Assembly (NCBI RefSeq): GCF_030762805.1
Contig: NZ_CP129113.1
Location: 2,556,001 to 2,620,000 of the forward strand
DNA: 64,000 bases
From: Aciduricibacillus chroicocephali
Lineage (GTDB): Bacteria > Bacillota > Bacilli > Bacillales > Amphibacillaceae
Reading direction: 5' to 3'
Under the pieces are notes generated by a model. The model had not been told where the DNA came from. It saw only the letters and a program-made list of their open reading frames with translations, and searched no databases. Positions 29,934 through 37,933 of this stretch are shown here, one piece after another. Every line of letters starts with the position of its first letter. The first letter of the stretch is position 1. The position numbers were made by a program, and so were the translations under genes.

Positions 29934-30518
29934 ATGAAGCAAAAATTCTCCATAGTTTTTTGTCTAGCCTACTCGTTGTTCATGGCCTACCTCGCACTTC
30001 AATTCTCTCAGGCTGAAGATCAGGTAAAAAGTATGCTCGTCGCAGGCTCTGGAGTTGTACTCGGACTTATTCCCGCCATCCTGGTGAAGTGGACGAGAAC
30101 CCCGTTTAGCAGCCTCATGAACATCTCATATATCGCCTTTCTATTCAGTTCACAGTATCTTGGCACAATCAGGCACTGGTATGGGCTTGGTTGGTGGGAT
30201 ACTTTTATTCATTTCATAAGCGGTCTCATGCTTGCCTTCATTGCTAAAGCAACTTTCGAACATTTTTTCCGCTCATTAGAGAAAATGACCGTGCCTATCG
30301 CGAAGTTCCTGTTCATTCTAAGCTTTTCCGCCTTAGGAGCTGTGCTCTGGGAGATTTATGAGTTCAGCGGTGACCAATTTTTTGCTACAACCATGCAAGG
30401 CGGAGGTAACTTTGACACGATGACGGATATGATTGCCGGAGTTATCGGCGGCCTGATTGTTGCCTCTTACGCTGGAATTCGAGCGCGGGTTAGCTCTGAT
30501 AATTCACATCGGAACTGA
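29934..30518 (+). CDS. YjdF/DUF2238-like membrane protein
   Basis: A 194-residue integral membrane protein with five to six predicted helices. The conserved-looking core is HWYGLGWWDTFIHFISGLMLAF, then GAVLWEIYEFSGDQF and DTMTDMIAGVIGG, which matches the polar/aromatic signature of the DUF2238 (YjdF) family. The role of the family is unknown. AGGAGGTGATC precedes the ATG. A basic tail ends the protein. Confidence 0.72.
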   Translation: MKQKFSIVFCLAYSLFMAYLALQFSQAEDQVKSMLVAGSGVVLGLIPAILVKWTRTPFSSLMNISYIAFLFSSQYLGTIRHWYGLGWWDTFIHFISGLMLAFIAKATFEHFFRSLEKMTVPIAKFLFILSFSALGAVLWEIYEFSGDQFFATTMQGGGNFDTMTDMIAGVIGGLIVASYAGIRARVSSDNSHRN

Positions 30519-30670
30519 TCACCTTTTTTGAAGAGCTCAGCTTATGCTATTTGGAGTAGAAAAAAAGTAATTAATCATATTTTTGATGAAAAGCCTATGC
30601 TTGATACCTTTAAATTACTGCTTATTGACTAGCAAACATCCGTGTCCTTCGGTGCATGGGTTTTTTAATT

Positions 30671-30741
30671 CCTCCATGTTAAAATAATGTAAGAATCTGG
30701 GTTGTCCAACTTCAAGTTGGACCAAACAGTTAACATGGAGG
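30671..30741 (+). promoter_or_regulatory. Nested inverted repeat that sequesters the RBS of the next gene
   Basis: CCTCCATGTTAA (30671-30682) is the exact reverse complement of TTAACATGGAGG (30730-30741); G-U pairs and an A-T pair could extend the stem to about 15 bp. The right arm contains the Shine-Dalgarno of the lipoprotein gene starting at 30752. The loop holds a second perfect repeat, GTCCAACTT-C-AAGTTGGAC (30704-30722). If transcribed whole, the RNA would hide the ribosome site; if the promoter lies inside, these are operator-like DNA palindromes. Confidence 0.7.
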
Positions 30742-30751
30742 GGTCTACATA

Positions 30752-31603
30752 GTGAAGAAGTTATTTGGGGCACTTATATTTGTAACAACCATTCTATTAG
30801 TAACAGGATGCAGCAACGGAAAAACAGAAGAAAACAAACGTGACGACTCAGAGGTAAAGCAAGAAGCAAAAGCAGAGGAAAGCGGCAAAACTAGAGGAAC
30901 ATTAAAAGAAGAAGACTACAAGAAACTACCAGAGAACTTCAAAAAGTATGCAAACTACACCGCAGAATTAAGCGGTAAAATAACAGATATAAACGTAGGT
31001 AAAGGTCAAGCCCTTATCATGCTTAATTACGACTACACAGATCCAAGTAGTGAGGCTATGGTTGAAGTAAAAACGGACAAACTGAAAGAAGGCGATTACG
31101 TACAGATTAAAGGAACAATCGTCGACGAATACACCGATGAAGACGGTGAGAAGCAATCTGTAGATGAGCTGGCTATCAAGGCCTCTTCAACAAAAAAGGT
31201 TGATTTCAAAGAAGCGTTCGCCCCAACTAAAAGGGAAATAAAGTTGGATCAAAAGGAAGACCATAAAGGCTTGAAAGTGAGTTTGCAGAAATTAGAGATC
31301 GCAGATGAACAGACACGCCTATATTTGACAGTTAATAACGAATCCAAAGTTGAAGTTGACAGTAAGTTGGATTTCTCCAAAATGACAGTTGGAGGAAAAG
31401 AACTAGAGCTCTCAAAACATAGAGATCATATGGAGTTACCGGAATTCCAGGCAGAATTGAAACCCGGTGAAAAATCGGAAGGTGTGCTCGTTTTCCCTGC
31501 AATCGAACAAAGTGTGACAACAGCCAAGTTCGAAGTAAATCCTGGCAGATACAACTTTGATATCCAATTTGATCCTTTTGAATTCACCGTGAATCTGAAA
31601 TAA
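30752..31603 (+). CDS. Secreted lipoprotein of unknown function
   Basis: A 283-residue lipoprotein with a GTG start and GGAGGGG 10 bp upstream. The signal peptide (1-20) ends in the lipobox LVTGC, Cys20 being the lipidation site, followed by a charged, Lys/Glu-rich linker to about residue 50. Residues 60-150 look like an OB-type beta domain (AELSGKITDINVGKGQALIMLNYDY, KEGDYVQIKGTIVDEYTD). The C-terminal half (about 160-283) is an Ig-like beta domain similar in style to DUF4352/DUF5067 proteins. It would be anchored on the outer face of the membrane. Its translation may be controlled by the leader at 30671-30741. Confidence 0.8.
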   Translation: MKKLFGALIFVTTILLVTGCSNGKTEENKRDDSEVKQEAKAEESGKTRGTLKEEDYKKLPENFKKYANYTAELSGKITDINVGKGQALIMLNYDYTDPSSEAMVEVKTDKLKEGDYVQIKGTIVDEYTDEDGEKQSVDELAIKASSTKKVDFKEAFAPTKREIKLDQKEDHKGLKVSLQKLEIADEQTRLYLTVNNESKVEVDSKLDFSKMTVGGKELELSKHRDHMELPEFQAELKPGEKSEGVLVFPAIEQSVTTAKFEVNPGRYNFDIQFDPFEFTVNLK

Positions 31604-31616
31604 ATTTCATCCAATT

Positions 31617-31642
31617 AGACCAGGCATGCCTGGTCTTTTCTT
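31617..31642 (+). terminator. Terminator of the lipoprotein gene
   Basis: AGACCAGGCATGCCTGGTCT palindrome followed by TTTCTTC. Confidence 0.88.
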
Positions 31643-31662
31643 CATTTGCAAAGACAAATAAT

Positions 31663-31695
31663 AAAAGAACAGCCGCTTTTAAAAAGCAGCTGTTC
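31663..31695 (-). terminator. Terminator of the esterase-like gene
   Basis: GAACAGC-GCTTT pairs with AAAGC-GCTGTTC (single mismatch), followed on the minus strand by TTTTAT. Confidence 0.82.
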
Positions 31696-31706
31696 CACCA
31701 ATCACT

Positions 31707-32486
31707 CTATTGTAGAAAATGCGCCATTCCCCGGCTAATGAGCGGGTGCAGCATAGTAATGTGTCCTTCTTCCAGGAAAATTCGCAAATCCACTTCAAAA
31801 TTCGACAATTGCCAGTCAAAAAGGCGAATATGCATTTGTCTCACTTCTTCAATTACATCAGCATCTTCTGCAGCGCCAACCCCAAGCAGCAAAGACTTGA
31901 ATTGCAAGTTGCCTACTTCCTCCCATTCCCGAAGTTGATTATAGAGGTCTTCTTCCAATGAAACCAAGTGACGGTTATCTCGTCCGATTTCCGGGCTCCC
32001 CGCAATATATGTATCAAATAGTTCAGGCTTATGTAGTAGCGCATACAAAGTGAATAATCCGCCTAAGCCGTGTCCAAACAGTCCTGCTTTTCCGATGTTG
32101 ATCGAAGTTTTACTTTCAACTGAAGGCTTCAAATCCCGCTCAAGGAAATAAAGAAATGCGTCCGCACCACCAGCACCTTTTTTCGAATCTGCTGATGTGT
32201 AGTCCCAGGACCTTGCTGCGTAATCGTAAGGCTCATCTGTTGGATAACCAATACCTACAATCACTGCCGGTTCAGCCGCCTCAGAAGCATAAGACTGCAG
32301 TCTTGCAGCTTCAACGACAGAAGAAAAAATGGCATTGCCATCCAATACATACATGACCGGAAATCCTTCTTCTGGAATCGGAGCATTAGGGACAAACATC
32401 GAAATCCGATACAAACGCCCTGTTTCCGATTCCATTTCCCACTGTTCAGTATATGGAATTGTATATGCTGAAATTGTCTTTTCCAT
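31707..32486 (-). CDS. Siderophore-esterase-like alpha/beta hydrolase lacking the catalytic Ser
   Basis: A 259-residue protein of the Fes/IroE/BesA esterase fold: YRISMFVPNAPIPEEGFPVMYVLDGNAIF, IVGIGYP, a nucleophile-elbow region and a late EEGHITM with the expected catalytic His. The elbow reads FGHGLGG, so Gly140 (codon GGC) replaces the usual Ser (AGC would need one base change). Unless another residue serves, hydrolysis should be lost. The start at 32486 is chosen for AAAGGAG 6 bp upstream rather than the ATG at 32513. No siderophore genes are adjacent. Confidence 0.78.
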   Translation of the reverse strand: MEKTISAYTIPYTEQWEMESETGRLYRISMFVPNAPIPEEGFPVMYVLDGNAIFSSVVEAARLQSYASEAAEPAVIVGIGYPTDEPYDYAARSWDYTSADSKKGAGGADAFLYFLERDLKPSVESKTSINIGKAGLFGHGLGGLFTLYALLHKPELFDTYIAGSPEIGRDNRHLVSLEEDLYNQLREWEEVGNLQFKSLLLGVGAAEDADVIEEVRQMHIRLFDWQLSNFEVDLRIFLEEGHITMLHPLISRGMAHFLQ

Positions 32487-32582
32487 GGTTTCTCCTTTAA
32501 ACACTTTTGACATATATAATTGTAAACCATTTTAAATATAGGTTTTCAATAAGTTTATAAGGATTCCATGAAATTTTCAAAC

Positions 32583-32624
32583 AAAAAATAAAAAGCACTG
32601 CACATTCTTTACATGTACAGCGCC
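32583..32624 (-). terminator. Possible terminator of the second 7TM-GGDEF gene
   Basis: Imperfect stem (GC-CTG-ACAT with ATGT-CAG-GC) followed on the minus strand by TTTTTATTTTTT. Confidence 0.55.
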
Positions 32625-32634
32625 TTATAGATTC

Positions 32635-34248
32635 TTAGACCAAGTTGCCAGCACTTCTATTGCTTATTTGTCGAACGTCAATTTGACCCGCAGATGAAGA
32701 AATTTGGTTCCTTCCGTTTCTCTTCGCCTCGTACAGGGCGGCATCCGCTTTATTCAACAGTTGCGACAAATCCTTTATGTCCACTTCACCAGCCAATTCA
32801 ATTGTTGTCACTCCTCCACTCAACGTAACCGGTATTTCATTATCGTTAACTGTAAATGGCTGTGATTCAACAGCTAAACGCAATTTATCCGCTACTGCAC
32901 CAGCCTCCAGCTCAGTCTTTCCTACCATCGCACACACAAATTCCTCACCGCCATATCGTGCAAATAACATATCCTCGTCCAGAACCGACTTGCAGATTTG
33001 TGCCACATGAACAAGCGCCTCATCACCTGCATGATGACCGTGCATGTCATTAACACTTTTGAAATGATCGATATCAAAGAGTACTACACTGAAGTTATGG
33101 CGCTTCGGATTCATATTGGCCAATAACTCTTCACACTTTTCAAAGAAAGCACGGCGGTTATACACTTGGGTCAATTCATCATAATAAGCCTGATGCTCCA
33201 GCTTCTCATGTAGTCTATTCATTTCTGTTATATCTCTAATAATGATGAGTGTACCTTTCATACCTTCTTCTTTTTGACGCAATGATGAAACGCGGACTTG
33301 AAACGTGCGCTCAGTTAAGTCAAAATCGGCCCTTCCACTCCACGTAAACAGCTGGGTCCCCGACTTTAAAGGAAACCTCTCTTTACAAAGCTCCAACCAT
33401 ACTTCATCAATTGTTTTCCCATAAACAGGTCCACTAAAAGATAGAAACATATGACTAAAGGCTTCATTAAATTCGACTACACGTGAAGTCTGATCGAGCA
33501 CTACAACTCCGTCATCAATACTATGAAAGATCGTATCCTTGGCGACTGGAATGATCTTGAATAATTCAGACGTATTAATGGCCCATAGAAACAGCAAAGT
33601 CACAACCCACAACACCATTGGTACCAGGTCAATTCCTGGCGGCGTTAGACCAATCAAATACAAAAAGGCCGTCAACATAGGGACAAGCTGACTCCACATC
33701 AAGGAAAACAGCTGCATCCGATAAACTCCCGATGTTTCTCTCCATTGTGAGACAACAAGGAAAAAGGCGACAAACATGCAGGAAAAGATGAAAACTCCAT
33801 GCACCATATACCAAATCCCTATCTCTTGGTGAACATAAGGCATTCCAAGAAGCGGATCGATTTCAAAAACACGATAATATAAGTGGTGGAGCGGATTCGT
33901 TATCACCATGATCAATGTAATAGAAGGAATGGCGAGAAATGCGACTACCTTTGCTTTTGTAATACGCTGCCCAAGATACTTCATAATGAATAGCAGACCA
34001 AGCGGCGGTGCAAACGGCATCCCAACATATTGTATGACTGTCCAGAATTTAACAGCCTCAAGTGAAGTAGCCATCAAACCAAAGGCCGAACCGAAACAAT
34101 AGATTGTTGTCGCAATGGAATATGCGATAAAAAACCGTGCAATGTCTTCATACAGATATCGTCTTTTCAACACTCTAAAAAGCAGGTAAGCATTCAATAC
34201 CCCGGAAGTACAAACAAGTGCTATATAGGCAGTCAGATGTGAAGTCAC
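32635..34248 (-). CDS. 7TM-PAS-GGDEF diguanylate cyclase, paralogue of 26794-28404
   Basis: A 537-residue membrane cyclase with the same plan as 26794-28404. The seven-helix sensor covers about 1-225 (VKFWTVIQYVGMPFAPPLG matches IKVQYAALPFIPP in the other). PAS lies at about 235-350 (SIDDGVVVLDQTSRVVEFN) and GGDEF at about 365-520 with GGEEF. DEDM occupies the I-site position, so no product inhibition is expected. The two genes are clearly duplicates that have diverged in the helices and the PAS domain, implying different inputs with one output. It is transcribed alone. Confidence 0.88.
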   Translation of the reverse strand: MTSHLTAYIALVCTSGVLNAYLLFRVLKRRYLYEDIARFFIAYSIATTIYCFGSAFGLMATSLEAVKFWTVIQYVGMPFAPPLGLLFIMKYLGQRITKAKVVAFLAIPSITLIMVITNPLHHLYYRVFEIDPLLGMPYVHQEIGIWYMVHGVFIFSCMFVAFFLVVSQWRETSGVYRMQLFSLMWSQLVPMLTAFLYLIGLTPPGIDLVPMVLWVVTLLFLWAINTSELFKIIPVAKDTIFHSIDDGVVVLDQTSRVVEFNEAFSHMFLSFSGPVYGKTIDEVWLELCKERFPLKSGTQLFTWSGRADFDLTERTFQVRVSSLRQKEEGMKGTLIIIRDITEMNRLHEKLEHQAYYDELTQVYNRRAFFEKCEELLANMNPKRHNFSVVLFDIDHFKSVNDMHGHHAGDEALVHVAQICKSVLDEDMLFARYGGEEFVCAMVGKTELEAGAVADKLRLAVESQPFTVNDNEIPVTLSGGVTTIELAGEVDIKDLSQLLNKADAALYEAKRNGRNQISSSAGQIDVRQISNRSAGNLV

Positions 34249-34383
34249 AGCTGTACCTTCCTTCGAATTATTTTTTCAACTTAATTTAGCATACTATTTA
34301 TGAATTAGGTAAGAAAAGACGGGACTTATGTATTAATTTTATGTTGTTTTAACCAAATTTGGTGCAGAAGTGTTTGAATGACA

Positions 34384-34422
34384 TACAAAAAAGACTGTTG
34401 AGACTTTCTCAACAGTCTTTTC
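34384..34422 (-). terminator. Terminator of the deiminase-like gene
   Basis: AAAAGACTGTTGAGA / TCTCAACAGTCTTTT perfect stem with a short loop and a T-tract on the minus strand. It overlaps the last codons of 34409-35359. Confidence 0.88.
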
Positions 34423-35359
34423 TTCTAAGCGGCAATGTCATACAGCGAATGCCTCCTCCTGTTTTCTCCAGTTCGGATACGTCTACTTCAACAATACGCT
34501 TATTCTTCATTTTAGGATGGGACTTGAGCATCTTATGATTTGCGTGCTTGCTCATAAGTAATGTTTCTGGATCAAGGTGGATGAAATTAATATCAGGTAC
34601 AGTATCGTATTTTTCCAACCAATGTGCTTCAAAACCATGACGCTTGAAGAACTCTCCTGACATCTCATAACGTGATTCCTTCTCTGTCAGCACTTGAACC
34701 GGCAGATGCTGAATGAAATGTTTGGCCACAATTAGATCTGGATTGGCAACATTGAGTGCCATATCAAGATGGAGTGTATCCATTCTGCGTGGGAGACTAA
34801 TTAGAGCAATTTCTGAAAAACCAGCTTCGTATATACGTTCTTTTATTTTAATAACACTTTCTAAGCTCGTGCGCAAACCAATATTAATTAGAACAATATT
34901 CCGATTTAACGGCATGATATCTCCACATTCAAGCGCTTTGAGATCATCATTTTCATGAATGAGGAACTTCTCTTCCGGGAACCAATCTTTCATCAGCAGA
35001 TGTGCATGCAAGTACTCTGGACGTCGTGCAAATGTGCCTGCTTCTCCTGGCAAAATGGTATTTCCCATCACACAAGCAAGATCTCTGACAAAATGGCGGT
35101 TGATCAGCTGATCACTGAGTTTAAGATCTTCAGGAGAAAGATGCTCGGCATAATCAATTATTTGTACCCCCGCATCCCGGAACACTTCCTTAAATGCCTC
35201 GAAATTCTCATATGCTTTCTCATGGCTGACTTTCGAATCCCATCTGACATCTTCAAGTGTCTGGGAATGTGAAATATTAATAATCGGCGGCGCGCAAAGG
35301 AACACAATCTCCAGCTCTCCGTGTTCAGACCAGACTTCTGGTTGGATATTGTATGGCAT
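34409..35359 (-). CDS. Arginine-deiminase-like protein (amidinotransferase superfamily)
   Basis: A 316-residue guanidine-modifying-type protein of the pentein fold. Visible active-site elements are RHFVRDLACVMGN (the Asp region), MDTLHLDMALNVAN with the catalytic His, and the C-terminal GGGIRCMTLPLRR with the nucleophilic Cys. It lacks the helical insert of true ArcA (about 410 residues), so its size is nearer to that of dimethylarginine hydrolases and related amidinotransferases. No arc operon genes are adjacent. An arginine-derivative hydrolase is likely, but the substrate is unsettled. Confidence 0.8.
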   Translation of the reverse strand: MPYNIQPEVWSEHGELEIVFLCAPPIINISHSQTLEDVRWDSKVSHEKAYENFEAFKEVFRDAGVQIIDYAEHLSPEDLKLSDQLINRHFVRDLACVMGNTILPGEAGTFARRPEYLHAHLLMKDWFPEEKFLIHENDDLKALECGDIMPLNRNIVLINIGLRTSLESVIKIKERIYEAGFSEIALISLPRRMDTLHLDMALNVANPDLIVAKHFIQHLPVQVLTEKESRYEMSGEFFKRHGFEAHWLEKYDTVPDINFIHLDPETLLMSKHANHKMLKSHPKMKNKRIVEVDVSELEKTGGGIRCMTLPLRRKDC

Positions 35360-35516
35360 GCAAATCGTCCTTCCTATTGAATATAAGTATTATCCCTTTT
35401 TGAAGAGAAGTTATGTAAAAGAGCTGCTTTCAGAAAGGTATTTTCATCTCTATGCATAGAAAAGGGCCAATGAGGTTATCTAAAAGGGTAGACCGCTCAT
35501 GAATGGAGGTCCAATA

Positions 35517-35990
35517 ATGGACAAGATGAATAGAGGCGTCATAACAGCATTGTCTTCAATTGGTATTGCTCAAGCACTTAAAATTCTATCTCATAAACGG
35601 ATGACGGGTGAATGGGACATCGGACAGTTGGCAACAACCGGCGGTATGCCGAGCTCACATTCAGCAGGCGTTGCTGCACTTGCAACGTACATCGCAGCAA
35701 ATAAAGGATCAAGGCATACAGAAACAGCTTTAGCAACCATATTCGGTGTAATTGTCATGTATGATGCACAGGGAATCCGTCGCCATACGGGGGAAATCGC
35801 CCAGCTCGTCAACGAATTGGAGGACAAGTTTGCTATCTTATCAGGGGAGTTCCCGAGTCTTGATTATGTAGCTAAGGAAAAGGACTTGAAGGAAATACTG
35901 GGACATCAACCACTGGAAGTTCTCGGGGGCGCTCTGCTCGGGTCAGCACTCGGATTCTTATCAGCGAAGTTTGAAAATAGAGGTATGTAG
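35517..35990 (+). CDS. YuiD/DUF212 divergent PAP2-family membrane protein
   Basis: A 157-residue membrane protein of the DUF212 (YuiD) family, a divergent branch of PAP2-type phosphatases. Landmarks are TTGGMPSSHSAGVAALAT (with the SSH motif), MYDAQGIRRHTGEIAQLVNEL and the late LEVLGGALLGSALGFLSA. Three to four helices are predicted. The start at 35517 is chosen because TGGAGG is 7 bp upstream; the ATG at 35499 would contain that site. A substrate is not established for this family. Confidence 0.85.
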   Translation: MDKMNRGVITALSSIGIAQALKILSHKRMTGEWDIGQLATTGGMPSSHSAGVAALATYIAANKGSRHTETALATIFGVIVMYDAQGIRRHTGEIAQLVNELEDKFAILSGEFPSLDYVAKEKDLKEILGHQPLEVLGGALLGSALGFLSAKFENRGM

Positions 35991-35992
35991 CT

Positions 35993-36033
35993 AAAAACGC
36001 ACTAGGTCACACTGACCTAGTGCGTTTTTTTGT
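35993..36033 (+). terminator. Terminator of the YuiD-like gene
   Basis: AAAAACGCACTAGGTCA / TGACCTAGTGCGTTTTTT, perfect 17-bp stem with a 3-nt loop and a T-tract. Confidence 0.93.
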
Positions 36034-36112
36034 TTCTGTTTTTCAGAAAACTAATTGCTCTTGCATGTTACTCGTACTAAACTAAAAGTATATTAAATAA
36101 GGGAGCAATCAT

Positions 36113-37321
36113 ATGAAAGCAGTCATACACAACATTTTTCAACGTTACTGGAACCCTTATATCGTCTTGCTCGCAGCCGGTGTTTTCAGTGCGATTTACT
36201 TTGGTTTGACAACTACTGTTTGGGCAGTGACGGGTGAATTCACTCGGCTTGGTGGACATATCCTACAATTATTCGGTGTTGATATTTCCAAATGGCAGTA
36301 CTTCAACATGGTTCACATGCAAGGCACAACCTTAACACGTTCCGATGGCTGGATTGTCTGGGGCATGTTCATCGGCGCTCTTGTCATGGTTCTTTTCAGC
36401 AACAGCTTCAAAATCCGCCTGCCACAGCAGAAACGTCGCTATATCCAAGGCCTCGTTGGCGGAATTATTGCCGGATTCGGCGCACGTCTTGCACTTGGCT
36501 GTAATCTTGCAGCGTTCTTTACTGGCGTACCGCAATTTTCCTTCCATTCATGGATTTTTATTATCGCAACAGGAATCGGCACCTATTTCGGTGCTAAATT
36601 GACGAAGTTGCGCTGGTGGAAAGGACGACCAGCTCTTACTAGAGGTGCAGCCAAGCCTTCCGCTGTAAAGCAGCGTGCCATCCAGCCGTATGTCGGCGGA
36701 ACCATTGCTATACTGTATGCCGGCCTCATCATCTACTTCTTTGCAACCGGGAAAAATATGCTCGGATGGGGTGCGCTTTTCGGCATGATTTTCGGTATTC
36801 TTGTAGAACGCGGACAGATTTGCTTTACCTCTGCATTTCGCGATCTTTGGCTCGTCGGACGCAGTCTCATGGCTAAAGCAATCATTGCCGGTATGGCAAT
36901 CAGCTCAGTTCTTACATTCATCGTCATCATTGCTTACGGTATGCCACCAATTACAAAGATTGCCGCACTCAGCACGCTTGTCGGCGGTATTCTGTTTGGG
37001 CTTGGCATTGTTATGGCATCCAGCTGTGAAACTGGGATGATGTATCGACTGATGGAAGGACAGGTTCTCTATCTCGTCGTATTTGCCGGCAACATTATTG
37101 GTGCAACCTTCCTCGCTTATGCGTGGGATCACCTCGGCATTTACAACGTGCTTGTAAAAGATGGAGCACCTATTAATCTTCTGGATACGCTTGGAACAGC
37201 AGGCGCCCTCGCGGCAACTCTCGCCATGCTTGGTCTTCTGTATGTACTAACCGTATTCTGGGAGAAGCGCTATCATCGTAACTTGGCGTTGAAGAAGGAG
37301 GCAAAACGACATGCAAGTTAA
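36113..37321 (+). CDS. YeeE/YedE-type thiosulfate or sulfur-compound transporter
   Basis: A 402-residue integral membrane protein with about ten to twelve helices of the YeeE/YedE (TsuA) family. The three conserved Cys-containing segments are visible: ALGCNLAAFFTG, GQICFTSAFRDL and ASSCETGMMYRL, which in TsuA line the thiosulfate path. Its last 11 bp overlap the TusA-like gene, the standard pairing for this family, in which the small protein receives sulfur from the imported compound. Thiosulfate is the best-known substrate; other sulfur or selenium species are possible. Confidence 0.9.
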   Translation: MKAVIHNIFQRYWNPYIVLLAAGVFSAIYFGLTTTVWAVTGEFTRLGGHILQLFGVDISKWQYFNMVHMQGTTLTRSDGWIVWGMFIGALVMVLFSNSFKIRLPQQKRRYIQGLVGGIIAGFGARLALGCNLAAFFTGVPQFSFHSWIFIIATGIGTYFGAKLTKLRWWKGRPALTRGAAKPSAVKQRAIQPYVGGTIAILYAGLIIYFFATGKNMLGWGALFGMIFGILVERGQICFTSAFRDLWLVGRSLMAKAIIAGMAISSVLTFIVIIAYGMPPITKIAALSTLVGGILFGLGIVMASSCETGMMYRLMEGQVLYLVVFAGNIIGATFLAYAWDHLGIYNVLVKDGAPINLLDTLGTAGALAATLAMLGLLYVLTVFWEKRYHRNLALKKEAKRHAS

Positions 37322-37550
37322 AAAGGAAGCAGATTTTTCACTCGATTTGCGCGGGGAATCTTGCCCATACCCGGTCATCTATACATTGGAAGCACTCGAA
37401 GGAATGAATGAAGGAGAGCTTCTTCAAGTCATCACTGATTGTCCCGGCTCCTTCCGAAACGTCCCGGAAGAAGTCGTAGCTCACGGTTATAAGTTGGCAA
37501 AAGAACCTGTGAAAAACGGACAAGAGTATTTATTTTATATATTTGCCTAA
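37311..37550 (+). CDS. yedF: TusA/YedF-family sulfur carrier
   Basis: A 79-residue TusA-fold protein. The active-site motif LDLRGESCPYPVIYTLEAL contains the CPxP Cys that carries sulfur as a persulfide, followed by VITDCPGSFRNVPEEVVAHGY. It is translationally coupled to the YedE-type transporter by an 11-bp overlap, so it likely accepts sulfur from the transported compound in the cytoplasm. A strong terminator follows. Confidence 0.92.
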   Translation: MQVKKEADFSLDLRGESCPYPVIYTLEALEGMNEGELLQVITDCPGSFRNVPEEVVAHGYKLAKEPVKNGQEYLFYIFA

Positions 37551-37552
37551 TG

Positions 37553-37586
37553 AAAAGCAGGTGCCTGGAGGCACCTGCTTTTAGTT
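37553..37586 (+). terminator. Terminator of the yedE-yedF operon
   Basis: AAAAGCAGGTGCC / GGCACCTGCTTTT perfect stem, loop TGGA. Confidence 0.93.
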
Positions 37587-37933
37587 TTCTCTCTTACTTT
37601 TCCACTTCCCGATTTAAGAAGTTTATCCTCGTTCTGCAAACACAGATCATTCACCACATTAAATCAAATTGAAGCCTTTTCGTTTTACTTGAAAGTTTAA
37701 GTTTTCTTTCCGATTAAATAAGTGAAGTTTCAATATTCGACACTCTTCAACAAGGCGCATATCCAACTACATTCCAACATTAATTCATTCCCAATCTGCA
37801 CTAACGCCCTTATTATTATTATGCGAATTTCCTATCTGGTTCTCGTTTCTTATATAGTAGTTAGCCAAAATATGGAATATAATTATGAAGAGACACATAA
37901 TTGCTCAGCAAATTTCTGAATGGAGTTGTACAA
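37587..37933. other. Intergenic region upstream of the EAL gene
   Basis: About 350 bp of AT-rich DNA with short T-tracts. A 65-codon frame at 37722-37919 has no ribosome site and no protein-like composition, so I do not call a gene. The region must contain the promoter of the EAL gene; no hexamer pair could be assigned with confidence. Confidence 0.4.

Noticed and set aside
37722-37919. A 65-codon frame upstream of the EAL gene
   Set aside because: It has no ribosome site and an unusual composition, and it ends where the real ribosome site of the EAL gene begins.
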